This document shows, piece by piece, positions 24,301-30,577 of a DNA stretch of 64,000 bases. The notes beneath the pieces were generated by a model that worked only from the letters and a program-made list of their open reading frames with translations, was not told the origin of the DNA and searched no databases. This stretch comes from Tiliqua scincoides. Its lineage: Eukaryota; Chordata; Lepidosauria; Squamata; Scincidae. How positions within the stretch are numbered: position 1 is the stretch's first letter; the number at the start of each line of letters is the position of its first letter. The DNA is taken from assembly GCF_035046505.1 (NCBI RefSeq), contig NC_089823.1, positions 3,712,767 through 3,776,766 of the forward strand, written 5' to 3'. The position numbers and the translations under genes are program-made.

Positions 24301-26516
24301 CCTGAAAGCTGAAAGACCGGTGAGGTGAAGAAATGAGAGAGACAGAGGTTGCAGCTCACCTAAGAGAGTGTCCCTGAAAGGGCATAAGCTTGGGGGGGGG
24401 GCAACAGAAGAATCTGATATGAGTCAAGAAGGGAAGCACTGGGGGCAATGAGAATGAAGTAGAACATTAGCAAAGGAAACCAATTAAAGAGAAGCATGGT
24501 GCCTTTCAGAGGATTTGCTATGGCAAAAGAACACTGAAGACAGAGGAGCTGACAGTTAAGGGGGAAAATTAAGAAGAGAAGTGTTTTCAGCCACTTGGGG
24601 TTGAAGAGCACTTGTATGAAAGAGAAAGAGGGGCAGAAGCATTGGGGGGGTCACTTTCTCAAGAAGAAAGTAAGGACCTATTGGGATGATTAATGAGATA
24701 TGGGTGGAAGCAGCATGCATTTAAGGGATCAGAAAAGAGGAGAAAGGGACTCTCCTTTTTGAGAAAGTGGGTTTGCCAGCTCTCCTGAGGGTCAGCCTAG
24801 GATCACAAGGGCAGCACCTGACAGACCATGGAGAGCATGGTTGTACCTGGTGCCTCAGAAGCAAAAGTTAAGACCAGACCACCTGTGAGGCTGGTTGAAC
24901 TCCTCAACCAGCAAGAGGTGATGTGCTGGTAGGGGGTGATCCTGCACCCATCTGCCATGTTCCCCAGCTTGCACCACTATTCCACCTGCTTGCCCCATCC
25001 TCTGCCTGCTGGCCCAGAAAACATGCCAGAGGAGAAGTGAAGGGTGGAGAGAATGCTGGAAGTGAAGAGGTTCCACTTGGAGGATTTTTCTGGCCAACTC
25101 ACTTTTTAAAAAGCAGCAGCAAGGAAGCAGCATGGGAGTGAGTTTCATGCTGTGGGGGCTGGTATGTGCATGTATGCCCTTGTGTGCACTGGAGGGGAAG
25201 GGGTAAGTTTTGTGTTGGGGGGCTGGTGTTTGTAAGTACACCTTTGTATGCAGTGGTGAGGGGGAGTGGTCTTTTTCCCAGGACCCATCAGGAAATGCTG
25301 TCAAGCACAGCTGGCTCCAAACCTGGCACCTGAAGTGGCAAGTAAGATGCTGCCTCCCCCTTACCTGCCCGTGCCAGTCTCCTCTCTTCCCATTCCCTGG
25401 ACTGGACAAGGAAGAGGGGGCAGCATGGATGAGGGGAGAGTGGCAAGCTGGAGCCCTTCCAGTGTCTTCCCTTCTGCTTTGTTCCTTTCTTCCTTGCAGT
25501 ATGGGTGGTGGGTTTCATTTGGGGGGGGCTGATATGTGCATGCATTCCTTTGACTGCACTGGGGGGAGTGGTTTGGGTGATACTGCAAGGCCCCAAAGGT
25601 GAGATGCTGCCTGCCCCTTACCTGGTGCTGTACCAGTCTCCTCTCTGGACTGGACAAGGAAGAGGGGGGCAGCAGCAGGAGAGACAGCCTGGATGAGGGG
25701 GGGAGCTGGAAACACCCCCAGCATCTTCCCTTCTGCTTTGTGCCTCTCTTCCTTGCCCAATTTGGGGAGAGCACATCAGAAGAGCCCTGCTGGATTGGGC
25801 CAAGGCCCATCTAGTCCAGCTTCCTGTTCTCACAGTGGCCCCCCCAGATGCCTTAAGGAGCACTCAAGACAACAAGAGACCTGCATCCTGGTGCCCTCAC
25901 CGGTGGCATAGCTGGAGGGGTGTGGAGCAGCCAGTCTGGCAGGGAGTGGGCAAGTGGCCTGCCCCTCTGGAGCCATTCCTGGCAGGGGGGAAGCAAAACG
26001 GAGCCATATGGCTCCATTTTGCTCCCCCCCCGCCGGGAATGGCTCCGAAGGGACAGGCCGCTTGCCCACTCCCTGCCAGACTGGCTGCTCTGCCCCCCTC
26101 CAGTTACACCACCGGCTCTCCCTTGCACCAGAGGCAGCTCTCTTCTGAAGTCAGGAGGCTGCACAGAACCATCAGGGCTTGCAACCTGCTATAGCCTTTC
26201 CCTCCATCAGTTCCCTCTGAATGGCCTCCAGGCCAGGTGCCAGCCCACATCCTGCGGCAGGGAGTTCCACAGGCCAGAAGAGGCTAGTGGGGGGGGCAGG
26301 TGGGCGCCCCACCACCCTGCTGCCTGAGGCCCTTGGGGGCAGCTGCTCCACCTGCCCTGCCCCTCCCCAGCCTCTGGGGATCAGGACCCTCTGCAGGTCT
26401 GCCTGAGTAGGGAGAGCAGGCAGGGGGCGTGGCCTGCGGCCTGGGGCGTGGCCTCCGCGCCCCCCCCACCTGAGCTCCTGGTCCCAGTCGCTCTGCAGCC
26501 GCACCACCGCCGCCAT
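9282..26516 (-). CDS. PAAF1: Proteasomal ATPase-associated factor 1 (WD40 protein), 12 coding exons
   Basis: PAAF1 (WDR71) binds the ATPase subunits of the 19S proteasome cap and restrains 26S assembly; it is cytosolic and nuclear. Twelve minus-strand exons join in frame to 392 codons plus stop, the same length as the human protein from memory: 26516-26470, 24086-24046, 23738-23635, 22927-22838, 16767-16669, 15960-15810, 14666-14472, 13017-12926, 11187-11072, 10868-10786, 9952-9870, 9359-9282. All introns are GT-AG. The N-terminus is MAAVVRLQSDWDQELRKNEG. WD40 blades are visible in exon 5 (ISSGGGLGVSTSADGTMKIW), exon 6 (GHVYDVNCCRFFPSG, AQLKIWSAEDASC) and exon 7 (NVVSSSRDGTARLWDCG). The protein ends RRYQLSDL. 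No defect was seen. Intron 4 is swollen by LINE insertions. Confidence 0.98.
9360..9869. other. PAAF1 intron 11
   Basis: 510 bp, AT-rich, no recognisable element. Confidence 0.6.
9870..9952 (-). CDS. PAAF1: PAAF1 exon 11
   Basis: 83 nt between a TTTCTAG acceptor and a GTATTG donor. Encodes DGTCFIVQQDLDHIIELTG and then PDCDPVYK (residues 340-367). Confidence 0.95.
9953..10785. other. PAAF1 intron 10
   Basis: 833 bp of unremarkable intron; no exon or clear repeat was seen. Confidence 0.5.
10786..10868 (-). CDS. PAAF1: PAAF1 exon 10
   Basis: 83 nt, acceptor TTTCTAG, donor GTAGTG. Encodes APVQIIHRSGAPVFSLLPY then KDGFLASQ (residues 312-340). Confidence 0.95.
11072..11187 (-). CDS. PAAF1: PAAF1 exon 9
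   Basis: 116 nt, acceptor CTCCTCAG, donor GTGAGTGAG. Encodes VFLFIGSDAFNCCTFLSGFY and then LLAGTQDGKIYQLDVRNTK (residues 274-312). Confidence 0.96.
11188..12925. other. PAAF1 intron 8
   Basis: 1.7 kb. An L2-like tail motif (TTTATAGCACCATCTATGTG) lies near 11388. The rest, including a G-run near 12770, holds nothing I can name. Confidence 0.45.
12926..13017 (-). CDS. PAAF1: PAAF1 exon 8
   Basis: 92 nt, acceptor AAAACAG, donor GTAAGA. Encodes EREIGTEGKLLLLAREDRKL then QGVGLQSRQP (residues 243-273). Confidence 0.96.
13635..13730 (-). mobile_element. tRNA-derived SINE tail fragment
   Basis: Minus strand resembles the 3' half of the common reptile tRNA SINE whose consensus, from memory, includes GGACCAATGGTCTGATTCAG and ATAAGGCAGCTTCATGT. 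Here it reads GGTCCAATGAGATATAAGG and then TGTATGTTCAT. Confidence 0.5.
14215..14300 (-). mobile_element. tRNA-derived SINE head fragment
   Basis: The minus strand reads like a tRNA head: A box around AGCTCAGTGATCGAGCC and B box GTCAGGTTCTATCAC. It lies in PAAF1 intron 7. A same-type copy lies at 30915. Confidence 0.65.
14472..14666 (-). CDS. PAAF1: PAAF1 exon 7
   Basis: 195 nt, acceptor TGGCAG, donor GTAAGT. Encodes GILDTAIVDRGRNVVSSSRD, GTARLWDCGRSTCLGVV, and ends NLGSPEKIP (residues 178-243). It carries a full WD blade. Confidence 0.97.
14667..15809. other. PAAF1 intron 6
   Basis: 1.1 kb of intron with nothing recognisable. Confidence 0.5.
15810..15960 (-). CDS. PAAF1: PAAF1 exon 6
   Basis: 151 nt, acceptor TTCCCAG, donor GTACAG. 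Encodes RHLEGHVYDVNCCRFFPSGI, VVLSGGMDAQLKIWSAED and FQGHKA (residues 128-178), the most conserved WD blade of the protein. Confidence 0.97.
15961..16668. other. PAAF1 intron 5
   Basis: 708 bp, nothing recognisable. Confidence 0.5.
16669..16767 (-). CDS. PAAF1: PAAF1 exon 5
   Basis: 99 nt, acceptor TGTTTAG, donor GTAAGA. Encodes ITCLDISSGGGLGVSTSADG and TMKIWQAANGEIR (residues 95-127). Confidence 0.96.
17176..17800 (+). mobile_element. L2-tailed interspersed repeat, split by a SINE
   Basis: 17176-17283 and 17645-17800 match the uninterrupted copy at 47281-47530. Shared landmarks are GGCACTTTTTCAAGTGGGTG, TTTTTAGCAGGGGG, GCATCTTTTTAGATTGT and the tail GTATATAAATACT. The inserted piece is the tRNA SINE at 17284-17644. 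Confidence 0.75.
17284..17644 (-). mobile_element. tRNA-derived SINE with L2-like tail
   Basis: On the minus strand: head GGTCTAGAGGGTAGAGCCTC (A box), GCCAGTTCGAGGCC (B box), a body of ~230 bp, then an L2-type tail with GTAAACCGCCTTGAATAAAG and GGTGGTATATAAATAC, ending in (ATT)n. This is a RNA-polymerase-III SINE borrowing an L2-type 3' end. It sits inside the repeat at 17176-17800. Confidence 0.8.
17907..21265 (+). mobile_element. RTE-like LINE with 5' UTR and endonuclease, internally deleted and interrupted
   Basis: The longest copy. It has a 5' UTR of ~690 bp from CCCCTGGGGGCTGGGGATAA, then an APE-type endonuclease from KLGTWNVRTMTPG (18595), with GDFNARVGADH near 19035. The ORF ends at TAG 19144. 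Relative to the copy at 32985 and to my memory of the family there are losses near 19145-19200, about 19605-19650 (the [10 protein letters not shown] region) and at 20389 (about 330 bp, including FADD). A CR1 3' end (19921-20228) sits in the RT domain. The 3' end GACTGAAGGATGTCAA is at about 21265. It is dead as a coding unit and lies in PAAF1 intron 4. Confidence 0.88.
19921..20228 (+). mobile_element. CR1/L3-type LINE 3' end inserted in the RTE-like LINE
   Basis: Encodes [20 protein letters not shown] then [15 protein letters not shown], followed by the CR1 3' UTR (ATGGGCCTATGGCCTGATCC) and the end GTTCTTATG. On both sides the RTE-like RT frame resumes (CTTAGACAGCT before, GACAGCCACTCTTTATAGCC after), with about 16 bp of it missing. 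Confidence 0.85.
21266..22837. other. PAAF1 intron 4, distal part
   Basis: Holds an (AC)n run at 21576-21600, a short minus-strand L2-tail fragment at about 21601-21650 and another L2-type tail (GTGGTATATAAATACTTATT) at about 22205-22295. Otherwise nothing was recognised. Confidence 0.5.
22838..22927 (-). CDS. PAAF1: PAAF1 exon 4
   Basis: 90 nt, acceptor CTACAG, donor GTAAGT. Encodes KSLLVSCPRENASTKFLAPY and TAFCRIHQKS (residues 65-94). Confidence 0.95.
22928..23634. other. PAAF1 intron 3
   Basis: 707 bp, nothing recognisable. Confidence 0.5.
23635..23738 (-). CDS. PAAF1: PAAF1 exon 3
   Basis: 104 nt, acceptor GCTCTAG, donor GTACTG. Encodes KSTLYGSLTCQGLSADGIPE and IRASEGFVVSEVAK (residues 30-64). 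Confidence 0.96.
23822..23902. repeat. Short palindromic interspersed repeat
   Basis: Copy of the ~85-bp family (CCCAATGTCTACTCAGAAGT ... GGGACTTACTCTCTGGTAAG), in PAAF1 intron 2. Confidence 0.6.
24046..24086 (-). CDS. PAAF1: PAAF1 exon 2
   Basis: 41 nt only, acceptor CTTCATAG, donor GTGAGC. Encodes RKNEGEAWLSCKSPG (residues 16-30). Confidence 0.96.
24087..25770. other. PAAF1 intron 1 with GC-rich tandem segments
   Basis: Mostly unique sequence. From about 25340 to 25770 two diverged units of ~254 bp stand in tandem: AGATGCTGCCTCCCCCTTAC at 25346 against GAGATGCTGCCTGCCCCTTA at 25601, each followed by GGACTGGACAAGGAAGAGGG. Long ORFs here are by-products of GC-rich repeats. Confidence 0.6.
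25773..26281 (-). mobile_element. CR1/L3-type LINE 3' end, split by a hAT-like element
   Basis: 25773-25899 and 26116-26281 are the two halves of a minus-strand CR1 3' end (GGCCCATCTAGTCCAGCTTC on the left; CATCCTGCGGCAGGGAGTTC on the right). The interrupting piece is listed separately. Confidence 0.75.
25900..26115. mobile_element. Fold-back hAT-like element, ~216 bp
   Basis: Ends are inverted: CCGGTGGCATAGCTGGAGGG at the left, CCCCTCCAGTTACACCACCGG (complement) at the right. The interior is also self-complementary around CAGTCTGGCAGGGAGTGGGC. An 8-bp duplication is not clear. Same broad family as 2071-2277. Confidence 0.7.
26470..26516 (-). CDS. PAAF1: PAAF1 exon 1 (start codon)
   Basis: ATG at 26516-26514, 15 codons plus two bases, donor GTGGGG. 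Encodes MAAVVRLQSDWDQEL. The start matches the human N-terminus (from memory MAAPLRIQSDW) and lies in the CpG-rich promoter. Confidence 0.96.
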
Positions 26517-26520
26517 CTTG
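26509..26520 (-). promoter_or_regulatory. YY1-type motif over the PAAF1 start codon
   Basis: CAAGATGGCGGC on the minus strand, the classic YY1 site that many housekeeping genes carry across their first ATG. Confidence 0.65.
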
Positions 26521-26734
26521 GCCGCCGCCGCCTCGGACCCGCCCCGGAAGAGGCATCTCGCGCCCCTCCCCCCGGAAAGGCCGGGAGCGGCGGCCCACCA
26601 CGGAAGCAGCTTGGGGCCTCTGCCTGCCTCAGGGGTGAGCGCGGGGCGGGGGGGCCGGCGGGGCGCTGCGGGGGAGAGCGCGCGCGCTCCCTTTTCCTGC
26701 CTGACTGGCCAACAATGAGGGGAGGGGATCGCAC

Positions 26735-26746
26735 CGCGCATGCGCA
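26735..26746. promoter_or_regulatory. NRF1 binding site
   Basis: CGCGCATGCGCA, a full match to the NRF1 palindrome (YGCGCATGCGCR). NRF1 drives nuclear genes for mitochondrial respiration, which suits COA4. Confidence 0.75.
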
Positions 26747-27023
26747 GACCGCGCGTCACAGGTGGCGTCTCCTGCCTGCCACCTAGAGGAGAAGCGCGGC
26801 GCTGCAGGCGGTGGCGTAGCTGGCGCGGGGGAAGGCGGCTACATGGCCCCGCGTCACAGGCCTTGAGGGGGGGTCAAGCCGCCCCCCCGCTGCAGAAAGA
26901 AGCCCCCTAGTGTCCAGGAGGTGGACTGAGTCTGGGAAGGCTACGCTTGAGGCCCCCCTCAGAGGACCCACTTTTTGGAATGATGAGTTGGGACCCACCA
27001 GAAGTGATGTCATTAACCTGGTG

Positions 27024-27049
27024 TGACGTCATGGCCAGGAGTGACGTCA
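27024..27049. promoter_or_regulatory. Two CRE palindromes in repeat-derived sequence
   Basis: TGACGTCA at 27024-27031 and again at 27042-27049, 18 bp apart, in a run of related units (AAGTGATGTCAT, GTGTGACGTCAT, AGTGACGTCATC). The hAT-like element at 49923 has a similar unit, AAGTGAGGTCAT, without the CRE. Function is untested. Confidence 0.45.
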
Positions 27050-27179
27050 TCAAGCAGGAAAATATTTCACCCCCATAGGACAAAATCAAATCCATCCATT
27101 AAACAGATTTACTTTTGTGAATAAGTTTACAGGATATGCTTTAAAAACGTTTTAAATGAAGAACTCTCCCAGCCTGTCA

Positions 27180-27420
27180 CGTTGCTGGACGGGGGGGGGG
27201 CGGACCACTCAGCCTGGCAGGGGGGTGGGCGAGCGGCCCCTCCCTTTGGAGCCATTCCTGGCAGGGGAGGGCAAAACAGAGCCATACGGATTTCTCCCTC
27301 CCCCTCCCGCTCCGTTTTGCCCCCCCCCGCTGGGAATGGCTCCGAAGGGAGGGGCCGCTCGCCCACCCCCTGCCAGGCTGAGTGCTTCGCCCCCCTCCAG
27401 CTACTCCACCCCTCCAGCTA
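27180..27420. mobile_element. Fold-back hAT-like element
   Basis: The left arm (CAGCCTGGCAGGGGGGTGGG, then GCGGCCCCTCCCTTTGGAGC) is repeated in inverse at 27340-27385 (GAAGGGAGGGGCCGCTCGCC and onward). The right end, CCCCTCCAGCTACTCCAC, is present twice in a row. Borders are approximate. Confidence 0.6.
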
Positions 27421-27652
27421 CTCCACAAGCAGGTGGAGAACAGGACTCGGGACTGTCCAGGCAGCACTAGGAGAGTAAGCTGAGAGCTGGTAGGAAGTGC
27501 CAGTGCAGCCACAGCGCTGGACTGTCTGGTAAAGAGCTTAGAGTGCACCTGAACCTCATGTCTCCCATAATCTGCTCAGACCCTACTCTGGATTTTGTCA
27601 CCACAAAGCAAGAACAGCCTCGGCTAGATACATTTGCTCCAGTGTTATAGCA

Positions 27653-28093
27653 CAGCGGTTCCCAACCTTTAGAAGCCCACGGACCACTGAGGCAAACATT
27701 GGAATTGTTGTGGACCACATGCACACGGACCCCTCCTTCCCCAACACACAAAAAATAGTTCAATTTGGTAGTCTGTGGAGGAGCACTCAGTGAGACAATG
27801 GAAATACCAGCTGCGGGGGAAGGGTCTATTCTCCACCCTCACTGGTGGTCAGTGGGAAGCATCTCACCACACAAGCACTCCTCCACACACCACCAGAAAG
27901 GGTGGAGAATGACCCTCCCATAGCTGGCACTTCAGCAGCACTGGACAGCCAGAGAGAGCGGAGAACTGATACCTACAGCCACAGCCGGCACTTCAGTGGT
28001 CTGAGACACCGGAAGTGATCAAAGGTCATCACCCCCCCCCAGACCTTGTGGACCAAGTCTCAGGGTCTTGCAGACCACCTGTAGGAACCACTG
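27653..28093. mobile_element. hAT-like (Charlie-type) non-autonomous element, ~441 bp
   Basis: Starts CAGCGGTTCCCAACCT and ends AGGAACCACTG, inverted ends of the common CAGNGGTTCCCAACC type. Flanks TTATAGCA and ATATAGCG agree at 6 of 8 bases, a decayed 8-bp TSD. It lies between the shared promoter and COA4. Confidence 0.8.
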
Positions 28094-28314
28094 ATATAGC
28101 GGTTCTGGAAGGGTTTGGTATAACTGCTTAGTCCTTTTTTTCCTCTTGCACTTTTGTGTGTGTGTGTGTTGTGAATTCTCTTTTGTTTTATTCATATATG
28201 AAAGGGACCAAACAGCACCCAGTCACAAGGTAGTCAGAGGCAACAGTGACTTGTAACAGGGATGTTCTCTTTTCAGACAAAGAAACAGTTCCTTGCCTCC
28301 TCTTCAGACGCAAG

Positions 28315-28569
28315 ATGTCGAGTCAATCAGGTCACAACTGGAGCCACAAATCAAAAGCAGAGGAGGAAGAGGATCCCCTGGACCAAATGATCTCACGCAC
28401 TGGTTGTGCTGCTCTCCACTACGCAGTTCAGGAGTGCATGGCTGAGCACCAAGACTGGCGGAGATGCCAAGAGCAGGTGCAGAGCTTCAAAGAGTGCATG
28501 AAGGAGCATCAGAAGCAGCGCGCAGAAGAGCTGCAGCGGAGAAAGAAGCCACATCACACCACAGGCTGA
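28315..28569 (+). CDS. COA4: Cytochrome c oxidase assembly factor 4 (twin CX9C protein)
   Basis: COA4 (CHCHD8) is a small intermembrane-space protein needed for cytochrome c oxidase biogenesis, imported by the MIA40 disulfide relay. One coding exon gives 84 residues (human about 87). The twin CX9C motif is intact: C31-C41 (CAALHYAVQEC) and C51-C61 (CQEQVQSFKEC). An acidic stretch EEEEDPLDQMISRTG precedes it and a basic tail follows (QRRKKPHHTTG). The start chosen is the ATG at 28315, downstream of a clean acceptor (TTCTCTTTTCAG, exon from 28277). An ATG at 28246 in the same frame lies in the intron. The 5' non-coding exon should lie in the CpG promoter shared with PAAF1. Confidence 0.97.
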   Translation: MSSQSGHNWSHKSKAEEEEDPLDQMISRTGCAALHYAVQECMAEHQDWRRCQEQVQSFKECMKEHQKQRAEELQRRKKPHHTTG

Positions 28570-28769
28570 CTAAAGGCAAACTGGGGAGCTCAGGAAAACT
28601 ATGGAATCACCTAGCAGAGTATTGAAGTACAGAGCCAAGGAGGAGCGACTCCTTAAAGAGCTGCTGCTGGGTTCAGAAGAAGAGCTTGATCCTGCAGCAT
28701 ACGCATCAAAAGACTCTTTTACAGGCACCAGATTCTCGTTTTTCTAATAGGAGGAAATATTTTCTTAAC

Positions 28770-28775
28770 AATAAA
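28770..28775 (+). terminator. Candidate COA4 polyadenylation signal
   Basis: AATAAA 200 bp after the COA4 stop. Another AATAAA at 29258-29263 could serve a longer 3' UTR. Confidence 0.55.
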
Positions 28776-28779
28776 TTTC

Positions 28780-30350
28780 AAAAGGGTACTATTCAGGGTG
28801 TTCTGAAGATGCATTTCTTAAAGAGTTCTTAACATCTCTCTTCTGAAAGAAACATTGCCAATTACCCAAGGCAGGCCCTTAATACTCTCTTTCAGAGGGA
28901 ATAATTTCATCTTTCTAGGTGGTTATGGACCAACAGTGTTTTCACTGAAGCCAACATGCATTTTTGTAGTGATCTGGCAACTGATTTGGAATATCTCAGA
29001 AATGTCTAGCTTACGCTTTGACACCGTTTGCAAAAAGTGGTATGAATTAACTAGTCAAATGGCGATACGTACTGATATAAATAAGATCAGCACAACAACT
29101 GGAAAAAAGTGCAGCTTGTGCTGACTGCAAAATCTAGGAGAGGGTTGCACAAATTGCATTTAATGGAAAAAGGTATTGCGTTACTTCTTTGGACTCCATG
29201 GACCAGGTGTTGCCCATCAAAATCATGTTTCATGTTTTTCTTAGACATGAAAACTGTAATAAAAAGTCAAGTGTGATCCTATCTGTTTGTTTCAATGCAC
29301 ACAGAGAAGCTCCAGTCAATCACAGCCTCCTGGCACATGTACACATAATTTAAAAAATGCTTCTCATGTATCGTTGAAGCATGTATCTCATGTATGCTTC
29401 TCATGCAGGTTGAAATGACTCCCATTCCTATTGGTCCTGAAATTAAGGATAGGAGAAATTAAAGGCTTCTGTGAGTGCCCCTCTCTATAACTCACTGCTT
29501 GGGGCTTGCTGTTCCCCAGTCCACCAGCACTGGATCATGCCTTCATTCCCAGGGTGGTTATGCCCCAGAATTCGCTGCCTTCAGAAGATGTATGCTTAGG
29601 ACAGTGACTGGCAGAGAATGACACAGATGTGCTCCTCTTAGTGCAGGGACTTCTTCCTCTTACACCAAGATTAAACTTTGAGTAAAGAGTAAAATATAGA
29701 GTAAAAGAGTAAAAAATAAAGAGTAAAAATGAAATTGTTCTTCCATTTTTAATTCTGACAGTTTGCCTTGGCTAGTAGAGGTCTAGGACATGAGGCTCAA
29801 AGAAACATGGCTCAACTATGTGATAAGGACTATCCATCAGATTGTTAGCTCTTGCTCAGAGCCTAATTGGATTTTCTCCATTATGCAAACCAGCTGTCTC
29901 CTCCAGGTGCTACTACGTGAGCAACAGAATTACATAAAACTTCCAAAGTTGGCCTCTCCTGCTTCAGCAGGTGTGTTTTCATTCCTCCCACCAGATGGCA
30001 CTCAAGTATTGAAAAGGAGCTGACTAGGTTTAACATACATCTTTATGCTGTTGTGCCTGGTGCTGTAGTGTGACCCCTCTAGCCAGAGCCTTGTAGATTC
30101 TGCCTCCAGAATTTCTGGTCTCTGCAAGCAGAGATCTGCATTGGAGCAGGTGAAGTCATGAATCTTTGCCTAACCCTGTCTGCAGAAATTTTTTGATGGT
30201 CTCAAACTTTGGACACAGGTGCATGTTCAACAAAAATTAGACAGCTCAGTTGTGGAAACCTTGTTTAGGATAAGTGCCCAGAGTCAGCTTGCAAAGCAAA
30301 CAGTACTTTCACTTGGGGTACCCAACTTACCTCAAAACAACATTTTTTCA
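28780..30350. other. Interval between the convergent COA4 and MRPL48 3' ends
   Basis: About 1.5 kb of AT-rich sequence with a GAGTAAA-rich patch at 29680-29730. No exon or named element was seen. Parts may be 3' UTR of either gene. Confidence 0.45.
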
Positions 30351-30353
30351 ATT

Positions 30354-30359
30354 TTTATT
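30354..30359 (-). terminator. Candidate MRPL48 polyadenylation signal
   Basis: AATAAA on the minus strand about 145 bp past the MRPL48 stop codon. Confidence 0.6.
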
Positions 30360-30502
30360 ATGAAAACAGAACCTATCAGTGCAGAGTATGTGCAGTTTTT
30401 TCAGGTCAGTCAGTTTTTAGTCATAGAAAGCTGCAAGAAAATCAGCTAGCAGCAGACTGAAGAATGATGCAAGTGAGGTTTGTAACAAGCTGCCAATTTG
30501 GT

Positions 30503-30577
30503 TCAGCTCATCTGGGCAAGAAGCTCTTCGAGTTCTGGACGAGCCTTCAGGCGAATCTTGAAATCTGTCTCAGTATG
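30503..30577 (-). CDS. MRPL48: MRPL48 exon 8 (last coding)
   Basis: Acceptor CCCATAG, 24 codons and TGA at 30505-30503. Encodes [20 protein letters not shown] then AQMS (residues 196-219). Confidence 0.95.
   Translation of the reverse strand, partial: HTETDFKIRLKARPELEELLAQMS

Larger units (their letters stand above)
26400..26860. promoter_or_regulatory. CpG-rich bidirectional promoter of PAAF1 and COA4
   Basis: A dense CpG stretch spans PAAF1 exon 1 (minus) and the region where COA4 (plus) should start, given that the two genes are head to head. It has GC boxes (GGGGCGGGG near 26643), an NRF1 site and a YY1 site. A possible donor of a non-coding COA4 first exon is GTGAGC at 26635; this is a guess. 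Confidence 0.75.

Noticed and set aside
24855-26786. Many overlapping ORFs of 100-195 codons on both strands
   Set aside because: They come from GC-rich tandem sequence and the CpG promoter, share no recognisable domain and overlap PAAF1 exon 1 in the wrong frames.
28246-28314. Upstream ATG extending COA4 by 23 residues
   Set aside because: It lies before a strong acceptor (CTCTTTTCAG ending at 28276), so it is intronic; the extension lacks similarity to COA4.
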